Source: Conidiobolus incongruus B7586
Lineage: Eukaryota; Entomophthoromycota; Entomophthoromycetes; Entomophthorales; Conidiobolaceae
Reading direction: 5' to 3'
DNA length: 19,818 nucleotides
NCBI GenBank assembly: GCA_000697335.1
Contig: JNEM01009135.1
Location: 1 to 19,818, forward strand
Each line of letters opens with the position of its first letter. Positions within the stretch are counted from its first letter, which is position 1. This document shows, piece by piece, positions 1 through 10,460 of this stretch. The notes under the pieces are model-generated. The model was not told where the DNA came from. It searched no databases and saw nothing but the letters and a program-made list of their open reading frames with translations. Position numbers and translations under genes: made by a program.

Positions 1-1702
1 GGAGGTAAAATTATTCAACAAGTGAAAAATATATAATTGTTAACATTATTTATTTAGAGGTTCGTGGTTGGAAGTTAAATACCAAGTATATAAATTCAAA
101 AATATTTTAATATAAATTGAAATTAATCGAATTATTATAGAGAATGTTTCTGGTCTACTATTGGTCATAGAGGTATTGTAAAAGGTGTATCTATTTTACC
201 CGATCATCACTCTTTTATCTCTGTTGGAGTTGATAAAACTGCTAAAATTTGGAATCCATTCTTACCTAAAGATCAAAATTCTACGGTATTATTATCAGAA
301 AATTCTAAAACCTTTTCCTTTGATTAACTCTAAATTATTTAGCCATTATTCACTTATCACAGTCAACATCCTTTCACGTAATTAACCCTATTTTTTAATT
401 TTATTATTCGTATTTTATTAATACTTGTTTAATTTAGTGGTGTTGATCATCATCGTTCTGATCCAGTATTTGCCACTTCAGGTTCTGTGATTGACGTTTG
501 GGATGTTCAAAGGTAATTTCACCTTTAAATAACCTTGTTGATAAACAACTAATCAACATCATAACTTTTATAGATCTCTTCCAGTTTCTACTTTCGAATG
601 GGGTGCCGATACTATCTCAACTGTCAAATTCAATCAAACCGAAACCAATGTATTAGCCAGTTGTGGTTCTGATAGAGCTATTACTCTATATGATATTCGT
701 TTAAAGAGTTCTCTCTACAAAGTTGTTTTGCAAGTATGTCTAAATCATTTTGAATTTTTGATCACAAGTTGCTAAATTATAGCATTTAGTTAAAATCAAA
801 TGCTCTCGCTTGGAATCCTATGGAAGCTTATCATTTTGCAGTTGTAAGCATTTATTCGACCTTAATTTATTAATATATCATTGATGAATATATTTAATGT
901 AGGCTAACGAAGATCACAATTGTTACTTATTTGATATGAGAAGGATGGATAAGGCTGTCAACATTTACAAAGATCATGTATCTGCAGTGTAATATAATCA
1001 TATATAGTTAATTACTATTTTGGGCATTAATTTTATTGTATATAGTATGGATATCGATTTCTCCCCTACTGGCCAAGAATTAGTAACTGGATCTTACGAT
1101 AAAACTATTAGACTTTATGATGTTACCAAATCTAAGAGTAGAGATATCTATCATACTAAACGAATGCAGAGGTATATTAATCAATAACTAGCAATCAAGT
1201 AATTATAGTTTACTTACTTTAATTTTTAGAATATTCTGTGTTAAATTCAGTATGGATTCTAAATATGTATTATCAGGTAGTGATGATACCAATATCAGAT
1301 TATGGAAGGCTAATGCTTCTGAGAAACTCGGAGTGGTAAATAATTATATAATATTATTTATTTAAGTTGCATATTGATATTATTAAAATAGAAAAACACC
1401 AAAGAAAAGGCATACCTTGAATATTCCGAAAAACTTAAAGATAAATTCAAGCATGTTCCTGAAATTACCAAAGTTTCAAAGTAACTATCAATCATATTAT
1501 AAAATATTACAATGATCTTAATTAACTTTATTATAGGACTCGTTATGTACCCAAGGCTATTTCTAAGGCTACTCAAACCAAGAGAATTATGTTGGATTCT
1601 CAAAAGGCTAAGGAAATGAAGAGGGAAGAACATTCCAAATCTACTGGCAAAGAGAAAAAACTCACTGCTAAACAAAAAGTTGTACTTTATCACCAGCAAT
1701 AA
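1..1702 (+). CDS. DCAF13/Sof1-type WD40 ribosome-biogenesis factor (3' part of gene, 12 exon pieces)
   Basis: Sof1/DCAF13 is a U3 snoRNP/SSU-processome WD40 protein needed for 18S rRNA processing in the nucleolus; in animals it is also a DDB1-CUL4 receptor. Exon pieces: 1-4, 58-85, 141-285, 343-377, 438-512, 574-733, 790-843, 903-988, 1046-1171, 1230-1335, 1392-1480, 1537-1702. All 11 introns (53-61 nt) start GTA, end AG and keep phase, giving 357 residues to a TAA. Seven propeller blade ends are visible: VRGW (partial first blade), DKTAKIW, SVIDVWD, RAITLYD, HNCYLFD, DKTIRLYD and TNIRLW. The family landmark RMQRIFCVKF spans residues 235-244. The C-terminal Sof1 domain follows from about residue 265 (KANASEKLGV, then YSEKLKDKFKH and the basic RYVPKAI region). 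Compared with the roughly 445-residue human protein, about 85-90 N-terminal residues lie outside the window. Assignment is from remembered family sequence and is strong. Confidence 0.93.
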
Positions 1703-2433
1703 TAGATTTCATTCGCTTAACCTTATTTTTATCATCATTATTAAATATATACATATAGATTATTCATTATATTTTGGATGAGAATATAATTCTTATTAGT
1801 ATAAAATAAATTTATAATAATTATTTTTCTTTTTAATTTTAATTTTTTTTAAGTTGAAATTATATAATTGATAATCATAGGAACCTTGCAAATTTAAATG
1901 AATTTATTTTAAATTTTTTACTTGAATCAATATTCCTTGACACTATCAATAGAGTAAAAATTTATTAAAATCAAAGTTTTAGATTGTCTATTCCTTAACA
2001 TTATTTTATAGGATTTTAAACACGAATTAATGTAAATTTTAAATAATTCAAAATCTTTTGTCAATTTGATAACTTGGTTGTTAATATTTCATCTAATCAT
2101 ACTATATGAATTTAATTTTGCATTATTCAAATTCGATTGCAAATATCTATAAAGTTATCTATTAGATTTTTATTTTTACAAAAACATCATTCAATAATAG
2201 TTTTTGTCAATCAAATTTAAATTTGAATTGACAAGTAATATAATAAATTATAACATAAATTATAACTTCTATTTTATGTCATAGTTATTTGTTTTATAAT
2301 ATATAATAGCTATTTCATTATATTACCAACCTTTTTAGACATTGATCTTGGCGACTATTGAATTTATGTATATAAATCGATATAATCATCATTGTATGAT
2401 ACTCATTAGAAATCCTCGCATTGATTGATTCAA
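1703..2433. other. AT-rich spacer with no gene seen
   Basis: This holds the 3' flank of the DCAF13/Sof1 gene. The 3' UTR probably ends within the first 150 bases (AATAAA-like strings near 1804), but such strings are common by chance in DNA this AT-rich. No ORF, RNA gene or repeat with support was seen. Base composition rises from about 2330 onward, at the edge of the next feature. Confidence 0.6.
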
Positions 2434-2440
2434 TATAAAA
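2434..2440 (+). promoter_or_regulatory. TATA-like box upstream of the micro-ORF
   Basis: TATAAAA lies 79-85 bases before the ATG at 2519, within DNA noticeably richer in G+C than the surrounding spacer. A pyrimidine-rich leader follows (2461-2515). A second TATAAAT is at 2371-2377. TATA strings are frequent by chance here, so the support is the combination of spacing and the following ORF. Confidence 0.3.
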
Positions 2441-2518
2441 TTCCAAATTTGCGCCCTGATCTTTTTCATTTTTAACCACGCCGTTTCCTCTCACATTCCC
2501 AATTATCATTAGCCCCAT

Positions 2519-2614
2519 ATGTCTCGTGAAACGCCAATGGATCGTTTCGAAACGAGTGAGAAGATGCCCATGAGATCTGAAGATAACGGAAGTATGATGA
2601 TGAACTATGGTTAA
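2519..2614 (+). CDS. Possible 31-residue methionine-rich micro-protein
   Basis: I do not recognise this product. It starts at an ATG in CATATGTCTCG and reads 31 codons to TAA. Seven of the 31 residues are Met, including MPM and MMM; it begins MSRETPMDRF and is otherwise charged and hydrophilic, with no signal peptide or membrane segment. In favour: the G+C content is well above that of the flanking kilobases, a TATAAAA lies about 80 bases upstream, and the leader is pyrimidine-rich. Directly after the TAA the same frame continues ATG AAA GGA GGA ATG ATG TAG, keeping the Met/Gly flavour, so the true end is uncertain. The codons for RFET sit inside a 14-bp palindrome. The other strand is also open here (ATG at 2516-2518 reading left to 2318), so the strand choice is not certain. 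It could instead be a regulatory or RNA element. Confidence 0.33.
   Translation: MSRETPMDRFETSEKMPMRSEDNGSMMMNYG
2542..2555. repeat. 14-bp perfect palindrome TCGTTTCGAAACGA
   Basis: The sequence equals its own reverse complement over 14 bases, including four CpG steps' worth of GC-rich content that is unusual for this AT-rich window. It lies inside the micro-ORF, 23 bases after its ATG. A related half-motif, CTCGTGAAACG, stands just before it at 2523-2533. It could be a dimeric transcription-factor site, a hairpin in RNA, or chance. Confidence 0.5.
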
Positions 2615-2639
2615 ATGAAAGGAGGAATGATGTAGCTCT

Positions 2640-4657
2640 ATCTTCTCTATATTATATATATTTCTTTTAATCTTGAAGTGCTTTCTTTATCTCTCATCAT
2701 AATTCTTTTATTTTATTTTATCCTATTTCCTTTTCTTTATATACTAGAAATATAAATAAATTTCATCAATTATTAAACACTCATATAATCTTCACAATTG
2801 TTTAAATGTACATAAATATAATTTGGTGCTGTTATTCCTCAATGAAATATTATTGGATTATATATTATATACATTTTAAATTATTTAGTAGCTTATGCTC
2901 TTATTTTTGATTAATTTAAACCAAACAATATTATTTTCTCTAAGACTTAATTATTATTAAATTTTGTTGATATCCACCATTTATATCTTAGAAATAATTT
3001 TAATTTATTAGTTGCTAAAAATTTATTTTCCGTATTATATAGCACTTATTATAATTAGTTACTATTGAATTAATAATGCTGTATCATCTTGAAAATATAT
3101 TGAATATAATATTCCAGGTTATTTAGTATTTAGATTATAATATATAATCTATTATTGAATAATTTAGCTTTAAACTGAATAATAAATTAATTTGGATTGT
3201 ATGTTAAAATAAGATCAATTTTGATTTTTCCTCAATTTATCATCAAGACTATCAACCCTACTAATTTCAATTAAAAAATATTACAGTTAACATACTAAAA
3301 TTCTATATACATAATTTACTCAGTTATTATTTTCGGTTAATGTGCTCAGTTAAAAATATATCTAAAATATAACTCACTGTTTTAATTTAATGGCATTTTT
3401 TAATTTTTTAGATTGCAAAATTTTTAAAATTTATGAATATTTATTTGGCATTTGACCCTATTTTGCTATTCTTCATCCGTCTTTACAATCCATTTAACTA
3501 GTTTGCAGTTCCATATTTGTTAATATGAAATAAACTAATATTGTTTTGTAATATTACTCAACTGTTATTAAACAACCACATTTCATTATTAGTACTCAAG
3601 AGACAAATTAGACTAAAACTATATAGTGTAGATATAATTTATACCAATCCATTGATAATAATTCATGCTCTGACTTTGGTCAAGTGTTTATTATTAAGCA
3701 TGTTTTAATTTGCTCATCTAAGCATATCATTTGAATTATTATTATTATTATTATTATTCTAAAATATAATGTCGCAAAATTATAACTGTTGTCAACATTA
3801 TATCCTATAAATTCTCTCTAAACAACAATATTGCCACTTTATATCATCATATATAATGATTAAAAATCAAGTGATATTTACAACTTTTTGAAAAAAAATT
3901 CAATAATAATCACAATTATATTAGTCCATTTTTAACATATTTAGTACTGTGGATTATATATTATTAATACATTTTCAACATCTTGAACTTGATCAAAAAC
4001 AACTAATAATATATTTTGCTTTATCATTTTAAGAGATTTTATTATAGTGAATAATTATATTAAGTGTACTTAAAGTTAAATTTCCAATACTAAGTGTATG
4101 TTGTTCACATATATATTGTCAAATTTCACTATATTCCAATATCCAAATCATTAATCATATGATCACCTATACTAATAAGATGATTACACAACTTTTGGAT
4201 TGACTATATAACAAATACTACTATTAATTCAAAATGAGCTAGTAGAGTTTTAATTAAAGCTCGTAAATATAATAAATGAATTTCTTTAATACAATTGTAT
4301 TAATATATAACATAATAATCCAATTTCAAAATGAACACTCAATCATTCATTCTGCATATTTTGTTAAATATTTTTAATTAATCGCCCAAAATCCTCATTT
4401 TTCATATTACTTGGTAATGTGAGACAGAATTTTTTTTTGAAATATTATATTTCATTCAATATTCATCATTCTTATAATATTTCAGTATCACAGCAAAGCT
4501 CTAAACTATATTCATATCAATTCATTCACCTTAATCATAAATACCGATGAATATTTGATGATTTCATCCAAACTTATTATTAACATTATTCCTAATTAAC
4601 CAATAATTTGATTCAGTAGGAATCGTGTGACCGAATTTTAAATTTTATCCTCCTATC
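2640..4657. other. 2 kb AT-rich spacer with no gene seen
   Basis: No coding frame with family likeness, tRNA-like cloverleaf or long repeat was found. The only distinct structures are an ATT microsatellite at 3735-3758 and short A or T runs, such as T9 around 4430-4439. The right end grades into the promoter region of the ABC transporter gene. Confidence 0.6.
3735..3758. repeat. (ATT)8 microsatellite
   Basis: Eight uninterrupted ATT units follow TTGA and precede CTAAAATA. This is an ordinary trinucleotide repeat of AT-rich spacers and is likely length-polymorphic. Confidence 0.9.
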
Positions 4658-4689
4658 ATTGGGCCATTTTCAAAGGACTATAAATGGCC
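4658..4689 (+). promoter_or_regulatory. Putative core promoter of the ABC transporter gene, with inverted repeat
   Basis: ATTGG (a reversed CCAAT box) at 4658-4662 is followed by TATAAAT at 4679-4685, about 160 bases before the ATG. The arms GGCCATTT (4662-4669) and AAATGGCC (4682-4689) form a perfect 8-bp inverted repeat that overlaps the TATA string. With a one-base bulge the arms extend to TTGG...CCAA. Just before the start codon, TTGTTTTTAG (4831-4840) looks like a splice acceptor, so a 5'-UTR intron is possible. Confidence 0.4.
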
Positions 4690-4843
4690 AAACAGAGAAC
4701 AGGGTCTAATTATCACCTGAAATTCCACTTTAATAACATACTTTGAAAACATATGATTATATCACTCTTTCTCAAATTATATTCATAATTATAATATTCA
4801 GTTAACACTCTTAATCATTTAATAATAAATTTGTTTTTAGTTT

Positions 4844-7006
4844 ATGTCAAGTAGTAAAGCCTCTAAGAAACTATCCAAGAAGACACTAATCTTAGGTGGT
4901 AGTGTAATTACTTGGATAGTTCTTCATAATTTATCCATTTGGTCAAGTATTATATCGGCAAGAAAAAAGAAATTCCTACCTCTTCAATTTGAAACATACT
5001 CCAAAGAACAACTGGATAAAGATGCTAAAAGATTTCCTTATCCCAAACACCAAGGGAAGATTACCTTAAATAAGAATTTTATACAACAATTGAGAGCTCT
5101 GTTTCGTATACTTATACCCAAAATAACTGATAAAACAGTTGGTTTATTAATTTTACATACTATTTTCTTGTTATTTAGAACGGGTTTGAGTGTTTATATA
5201 GCGGAAATTGATGGTCTTATTGTTCGAGATTTGGTCAATAACAAGCCTAAAGAGTTCTTTAAAGGTATTGGACTTTGGTTCGCTATTGCCATCCCCGCTA
5301 CCTATACCAATAGTATGATTCGTTATTTACAATCCAAGCTATCTATCGCATTTCGTGCTCGTTTAGTAAACTATTGCCAATCTCTTTACCTCGATGAAAA
5401 TATGTCATTCTATAAGTTATTGAACTTAGATCGTCGTATTGAAGGCCCCGATCAATATATTACTAGTGATATTGCTAAATTTTCGGAAAGTTTATCAGGT
5501 TTATACAGTAGCTTGGGTAAACCACTGTTAGATACATTTATTTTCCAATATCAATTAATGAAGAGTATCGGTGCTAAACCCGGTGTATTAATGATTGCTT
5601 TCCACTTCTGTACCATTTACTTTTTGAGAAGTATTGCACCTCAGTTTGGTAAATTGGCAGCTATTCAAACCCAAATGGAGGGCGAATATCGAGGCGCTCA
5701 CACTCGATTAATTACCAATAGTGAAGAAATTGCATTCTATCATGGTGGTAGAATTGAAGAAGGTATATTGAACAGAGCTTATACTAAGCTTGTCAAACAT
5801 ATCAACTACTGCTTGAAGATCAGAATTCCATATAATATGATGGAAGACTATATTATCAAATATTTTTGGAGTTTATTAGGCTTGATTGCTTGTGCTATCC
5901 CTGCACTTGACCCCAAATCCAAGTTAACCAGATCCCAAAAACTACAGCAATTCGTCACAAACAAGAGAATTCTACTTGCACTAGGAGATGCTGGTGGCAG
6001 ACTCATGTACAGTTATAAAGACTTGGCAGAATTGGCTGGTTATACCGATCGTGTTTACAAATTGGTTGCCACTTTGCATAGTCTCAGAAAGAATCAGTAT
6101 CAAGTTGCTGATGATATCATTAGAGCCAAAGGAAATTACCATATGGACGATATCCAAGGCAAAATTGAAGAAGGTAAAAAATTTATTGAACTCAAAGATG
6201 TTCCTATTGTCGCTCCCAATCCAAAAAATCCTGCTGGTGGAGATATTCTAGTTAAGAACTTGACTTTCAAAGTCAAAAAGGGAGAACATTTGATGATCAC
6301 TGGTCCCAACGGTGTTGGTAAATCTGCCATATCAAGAGTTATGCGAGGATTGTGGCCAGTATTTGAAGGCGAATTATCCAAACCCAATTTTGAAGAAATG
6401 ATTTATGTACCTCAAAAGCCCTATCTTACACTTGGAACCTTAAGAGATCAAATTATCTATCCTCATACCCACGAACAAATGAAGTCCGATAATATCACTC
6501 ATGATGATCTCATGAAAATATTGGAATTAGTCTACTTGGACTACATTCCTGAGAGAGAAGGAGGATTTGATACTGTTAAAGAATGGAAAGATGTATTCTC
6601 AGGAGGTGAAAAACAAAGAATCAACCTTGCCCGTTTATTCTATCACAAGCCCAAATTCGCTATTTTGGACGAATGTACTAGTGCTGTTAGCTCAGATGTT
6701 GAAGGTCTCATGTACTCTGAAGCCAAGAATAGAGGTATGACCTTGATCACCATTTCTCATCGTCCATCGCTTTTCAAGTATCACTCCAGACTACTCACAC
6801 TTATTGGTGATAAGGAAAGAGGTTGGGAATTAACCGAACTAGGTAGCAATAGCAAACGATATAGCAATATTTCTAAAGAGATTAAAGATCTCCAAGCTAA
6901 AATCAACAATGCACAAATTTGGAAATCTAGACTGGAAGAGATCAATGCACAACTTCAATTAGCTAAACCACCTAAAGCTTTGAGTAAAAAATTAGAATTT
7001 TTTTAA
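4844..7006 (+). CDS. Peroxisomal ABC half-transporter, subfamily D (ALDP/PXA-like)
   Basis: This is a half-size ABC transporter that dimerises in the peroxisomal membrane to import long-chain or very-long-chain fatty acyl-CoA for beta-oxidation. It has 720 residues in one exon, close to human ABCD1 (745). A basic N-terminus and helix lie at about 13-38. The membrane domain spans about 85-350, with the family motifs GLSVYIAEIDG (114-124), PATYTNSMIRYL (151-162) and the EAA-like NSEEIAFYHGG (292-302). The nucleotide-binding domain has Walker A GPNGVGKS (487-494), Q-loop Q524, signature FSGGEKQR (585-592; Leu replaced by Phe), Walker B FAILDE (605-610), D-loop SAVS and H-loop His639. A short coiled-coil-like tail follows. 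An in-frame TAG lies two codons before the ATG, fixing the start unless upstream splicing occurs. AATAAA follows at 7015-7020. Whether the substrate is of ABCD1/2 or ABCD3 type cannot be read from the sequence. Confidence 0.96.
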   Translation: MSSSKASKKLSKKTLILGGSVITWIVLHNLSIWSSIISARKKKFLPLQFETYSKEQLDKDAKRFPYPKHQGKITLNKNFIQQLRALFRILIPKITDKTVGLLILHTIFLLFRTGLSVYIAEIDGLIVRDLVNNKPKEFFKGIGLWFAIAIPATYTNSMIRYLQSKLSIAFRARLVNYCQSLYLDENMSFYKLLNLDRRIEGPDQYITSDIAKFSESLSGLYSSLGKPLLDTFIFQYQLMKSIGAKPGVLMIAFHFCTIYFLRSIAPQFGKLAAIQTQMEGEYRGAHTRLITNSEEIAFYHGGRIEEGILNRAYTKLVKHINYCLKIRIPYNMMEDYIIKYFWSLLGLIACAIPALDPKSKLTRSQKLQQFVTNKRILLALGDAGGRLMYSYKDLAELAGYTDRVYKLVATLHSLRKNQYQVADDIIRAKGNYHMDDIQGKIEEGKKFIELKDVPIVAPNPKNPAGGDILVKNLTFKVKKGEHLMITGPNGVGKSAISRVMRGLWPVFEGELSKPNFEEMIYVPQKPYLTLGTLRDQIIYPHTHEQMKSDNITHDDLMKILELVYLDYIPEREGGFDTVKEWKDVFSGGEKQRINLARLFYHKPKFAILDECTSAVSSDVEGLMYSEAKNRGMTLITISHRPSLFKYHSRLLTLIGDKERGWELTELGSNSKRYSNISKEIKDLQAKINNAQIWKSRLEEINAQLQLAKPPKALSKKLEFF

Positions 7007-8803
7007 TAGCATTCAATAAAAATTTTAATCAGATTCGTACTCATATATCACAAATGTTTAATTTTGAAGTAGCATTTATTCTAGAATATTATGAATAAAT
7101 CTAAACTTATATATTGCAAATCAAATAAAACTAAAAATTACAATATATCGAGTAAAGAATTAAGTTAATTGTAATAATTATTTATATATTCTTTAAATCA
7201 GGTAATATATTATTTCAATCTTAATCGATAATTAAACTAATATTAATCAAATTAAATCAAATTAGTCTAATTAAAAACTTGATAAAAGATAAATACGAAA
7301 TATTAATTGAATTTTGATTAAACTCAGATTAGATCATTATATTACTTTCAAGTTAATGATATCAAGTTGGTTAGAAAATAATATAGAAAGGATTAATTAA
7401 AGAAATAAGGTTATAAATGAAAATAAATACTATTTAATCGTTAAAGTTTGGTTAAATGATTGATAATATATCATAAAATTACCTATCGATATCGCTTGAA
7501 TATAAAATATATTTTATATCTACAATACTAATCACTTCAATATCAATGTCATTAATTAATCTGTATGCTACCCTTTGAGAATTATACATTGAAATATTTT
7601 AGTTATAATAATTGATTCACTATCATAATATCACCGGATTATCTATCAAATTAATGTAAATTAACTGGAAAATTAACCTGCTCTATTTTAATTTAATCGT
7701 TTTTGCACAAACGTTTTAAAATAAACAATCATTATTGAAAATTACCATTATTTTAATTTTTATATCTTTTATCGATATATTTATGAAATTTAGTATAATT
7801 AATAAAATCATTATTTTAATCATATAATAAATACTTTCAAAATATTAAATTTTTGATTAGTATTTTTTTTCAAATTAATCAAAATGATAAGAGTTTTTAA
7901 TAAATTGATGAATATGATAAAGATCAGGATTAATTACTTTGTCTCTGAATTTGTAGTTTACTTGTTATATTTTAAACATTATTATCTGATTCGATATTAT
8001 ATAATTTTCGAAATAAAAATTAAAAATTTATATTATAGGTTATTAGCTGTAAGTAAATATATGTATCATTTAAATGTTGTTATCATTTTAAAATGAAAAT
8101 TTGAATTAAATTGATAAAATTTAAAATTTTCAACAGTTGATATTAATTATATGGTACGATATATTTAATTGATCAAAATATTTTTAAATTATTTAAATAA
8201 TAATATATATATTCACATAATATTATAACAGAGTTGATATATTATGATATGATTATGATTATTACTATGATATTTCACTATAATTATTCAATTCATAATT
8301 TAATATAATTTAGTTCTAATAATTATTTTATGAAATAATAGTTGAGAAATATCGAGAAATAAATTTAACAAGGACCTTGAGCTCAATAGAATCTTAATAT
8401 TGAATGATATATCAAAAATATGATTAATATTTTAAGGATTGTTATATGTTAATATATGTGAAATTAAATAATTTGACAAGTATTTTCTTAAATATTGTTC
8501 TAAATAGTATGCCACACGATATATACATCATATATTATAATAATAACATGACTGAATATGACAATAGTAAATATTATCTAAATAAAATTAATTTGTTATG
8601 AAATCAATTTGTTAATATTACTAAATTTAGTAATTCCAAATTTGAATTTTGGGAAAATTTATAAATTTAGATTAAATTGTAAAATATTACATCACTTATT
8701 GAAAATATTTTAGAAAAAATAGTTTAACTACGGAAAACAAAAATAAAGTGTTGTAATATTTAGATTAAAAGTAGTAATGAAGTAATTATAGAGAGGACTT
8801 GTT
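7007..8803. other. 1.8 kb AT-rich spacer with no gene seen
   Basis: An open frame at 7884-8096 encodes only Ile/Tyr/Leu/Lys-rich residues, as expected from chance reading of AT-rich DNA, and it has no promoter or family likeness. No RNA gene or structured repeat was recognised. The 3' end of the ABC transporter transcript probably lies within the first 100 bases. Confidence 0.6.
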
Positions 8804-9345
8804 ATGGGAAGATCTAAGAACTTGCAGGCAGTAAGTTTTCTATTACTGAATTGGTATTTGATGGTAATTCAATTTAATTTCCAATCTAAATTAAATCTGA
8901 TGTGGAGATTACTAAATTTTGATAAAATTGGAAATGTCTCAAATATCAATTTATTTTTCAAATTAATCTATATCTATTTGAAATTTCAATTATCAAAAAC
9001 AATTAATGATATTAATATCAGATAAAAATTTTATTATATATAATAAGACAATTGTATCTGATAGTAATTAATATAATAATCTATTAATTTTATTAAACTA
9101 AATTATCAATGAATATCTCGGAAGATATAGGAAAAATCTCATAAATATTTCATACTTATTAATTTAAAGATTAATGAATTGATATTAGAACGATATGAAT
9201 GATACCAAGGATACTGCGACTAAAATTCAAGTGTATTCAGATAAAGGGTTCTTCCATAATGAAAGTTGGAAAAAGGTGAAGTTATGGATATCACAATACA
9301 TGATTAATATGTATCAGCTATGGTATTCATAATGGGATATGGATT
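8804..9345 (+). pseudogene. Possible decayed Tc1/mariner-type transposase remnant
   Basis: A plain DNA-transposon relic, tentatively. The frame from 8804 begins MGRSKNLQA, similar to the usual N-terminus of Tc1-like transposases (M-G/P-R/K-S-K-x-L-S). About 140-155 codons further on, at roughly 9210-9290, the same strand reads TKIQVYSDKGFFHNESWKKV then KLWISQY. This resembles the family's conserved stretch ending E-x-W-KKV-x-W-S-D-E, although the catalytic Asp is not preserved. The spacing fits an N-terminus plus central region of a 340-residue transposase. Between the two patches nothing is recognisable, and several stop codons occur in every frame. A GTAAGT directly after codon 9 could also be read as a splice donor. 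No terminal inverted repeats were found. Chance similarity is possible. Confidence 0.28.
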
Positions 9346-10460
9346 GTTAATTTGATAAAACAGGGTTCATTTAGTGAATGATCAGTACCTGCTATTATTG
9401 ATCCATCAACCCTTGATCATATTGGACTGTTTGATTTTTATATTCTTATGACATCGGTAAATTCCGTGTATAGTTTTCATTTAATCATTTCAATGGATCT
9501 TTATTTTTAACTAATCATGAATGTTATAAATTAATGATTAGCATATCTTTTTTACAATACCACAATTTTATAATCTAAATTATTGAATCTTTGAAAATTA
9601 TCTAAATCAAGGAAATAGAGCATACTTTGATATAGGTTGGATATAAATAGGTTTTACAACAACAGTGAATTATTTTAAAGTCTTAATATTATACATACCT
9701 AATGTTTATCAAATTATTTGATATTTGAAAAGTTAATCATCTCAAATTTTACAAAATTTTTCAAAATTGTTAATAATCAGGATCAATGTTTCATACAAAT
9801 TTAATTTCCGTTAATTTCCGATAATACAAAAAAATTTTTTTTTGATAAGATTGAGGATGTGATGAAAAACTAAATGAATATCTAATACGATGAAGTAACT
9901 ATTCACTCTAATTTTTCAAAGGATGGATTCTGAATAATTTATCATTTTAATAATATTAACGCAGCTATTTATAAAGTATAAATGATTTTCAAAATTATTT
10001 ATAATGTTAGACTATAATATCTATTTATAATTAAATAATATATTTATTTAATCAATAACGATAGATTTATTATTAATTGAGTAAATAAAGAGTTAATTAT
10101 AAGAATAGTGGATAATATGAAAATATTTTAGATTGTTTTGTATAATCTACTCTGATTAATACTAAATTCAGAAATTCTTGTTTTTTAATCTAAATTTTAT
10201 GGGCTTGGAAATAATATTAAAGATTAGATTAATTTTGATTTTATGCAATTGTTCAAATAATATTTTTATTGATGCATAGTTTTTATATTAAATATTTCAA
10301 AAATTATTTAAAATATTGGTGATATACAATTTTGGAATGAATTTTAACAACAAAACATGAATGAATTAGACTAATACCATTTAATACATATTTATGAAAA
10401 TAACAATGAATAATAACTGAATCATTGCTTACAAATCTTACTTTTTTACGAATATCACAA
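9346..10460. other. AT-rich spacer, mostly featureless
   Basis: No gene was recognised. TTAATTTCCG is repeated twice in tandem at 9801-9820. A minus-strand frame at 10304-10507 (67 codons, rich in His and Ile) has no family likeness and no promoter. Confidence 0.5.

Noticed and set aside
185-385. 66-codon open frame overlapping the start of the window
   Set aside because: It is out of frame with the Sof1-type exons at 141-285 and 343-377, whose spliced reading matches the WD40 family.
1358-1699. Minus-strand 113-codon open frame
   Set aside because: It is antisense to the last exons of the Sof1-type gene and its composition is what the reverse of Lys-rich coding DNA gives.
2542-2560. tRNA T-arm-like TTCGAAAC string
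   Set aside because: No acceptor stem, D arm or anticodon arm can be placed around it. The palindrome explains the match.
3677-3690. Near-identical TTGGTCAAGTGTTA strings at about 3677 and 17026
   Set aside because: About a dozen shared bases in a 20-kb AT-biased window, with no shared context; best treated as coincidence.
5988-6387. Open frames on both strands inside the ABC transporter gene
   Set aside because: They are shadows of the well-supported 720-residue reading frame.
7884-8096. 70-codon Ile/Tyr-rich open frame
   Set aside because: The composition is typical of chance translation of AT-rich DNA, and no promoter or family likeness is visible.
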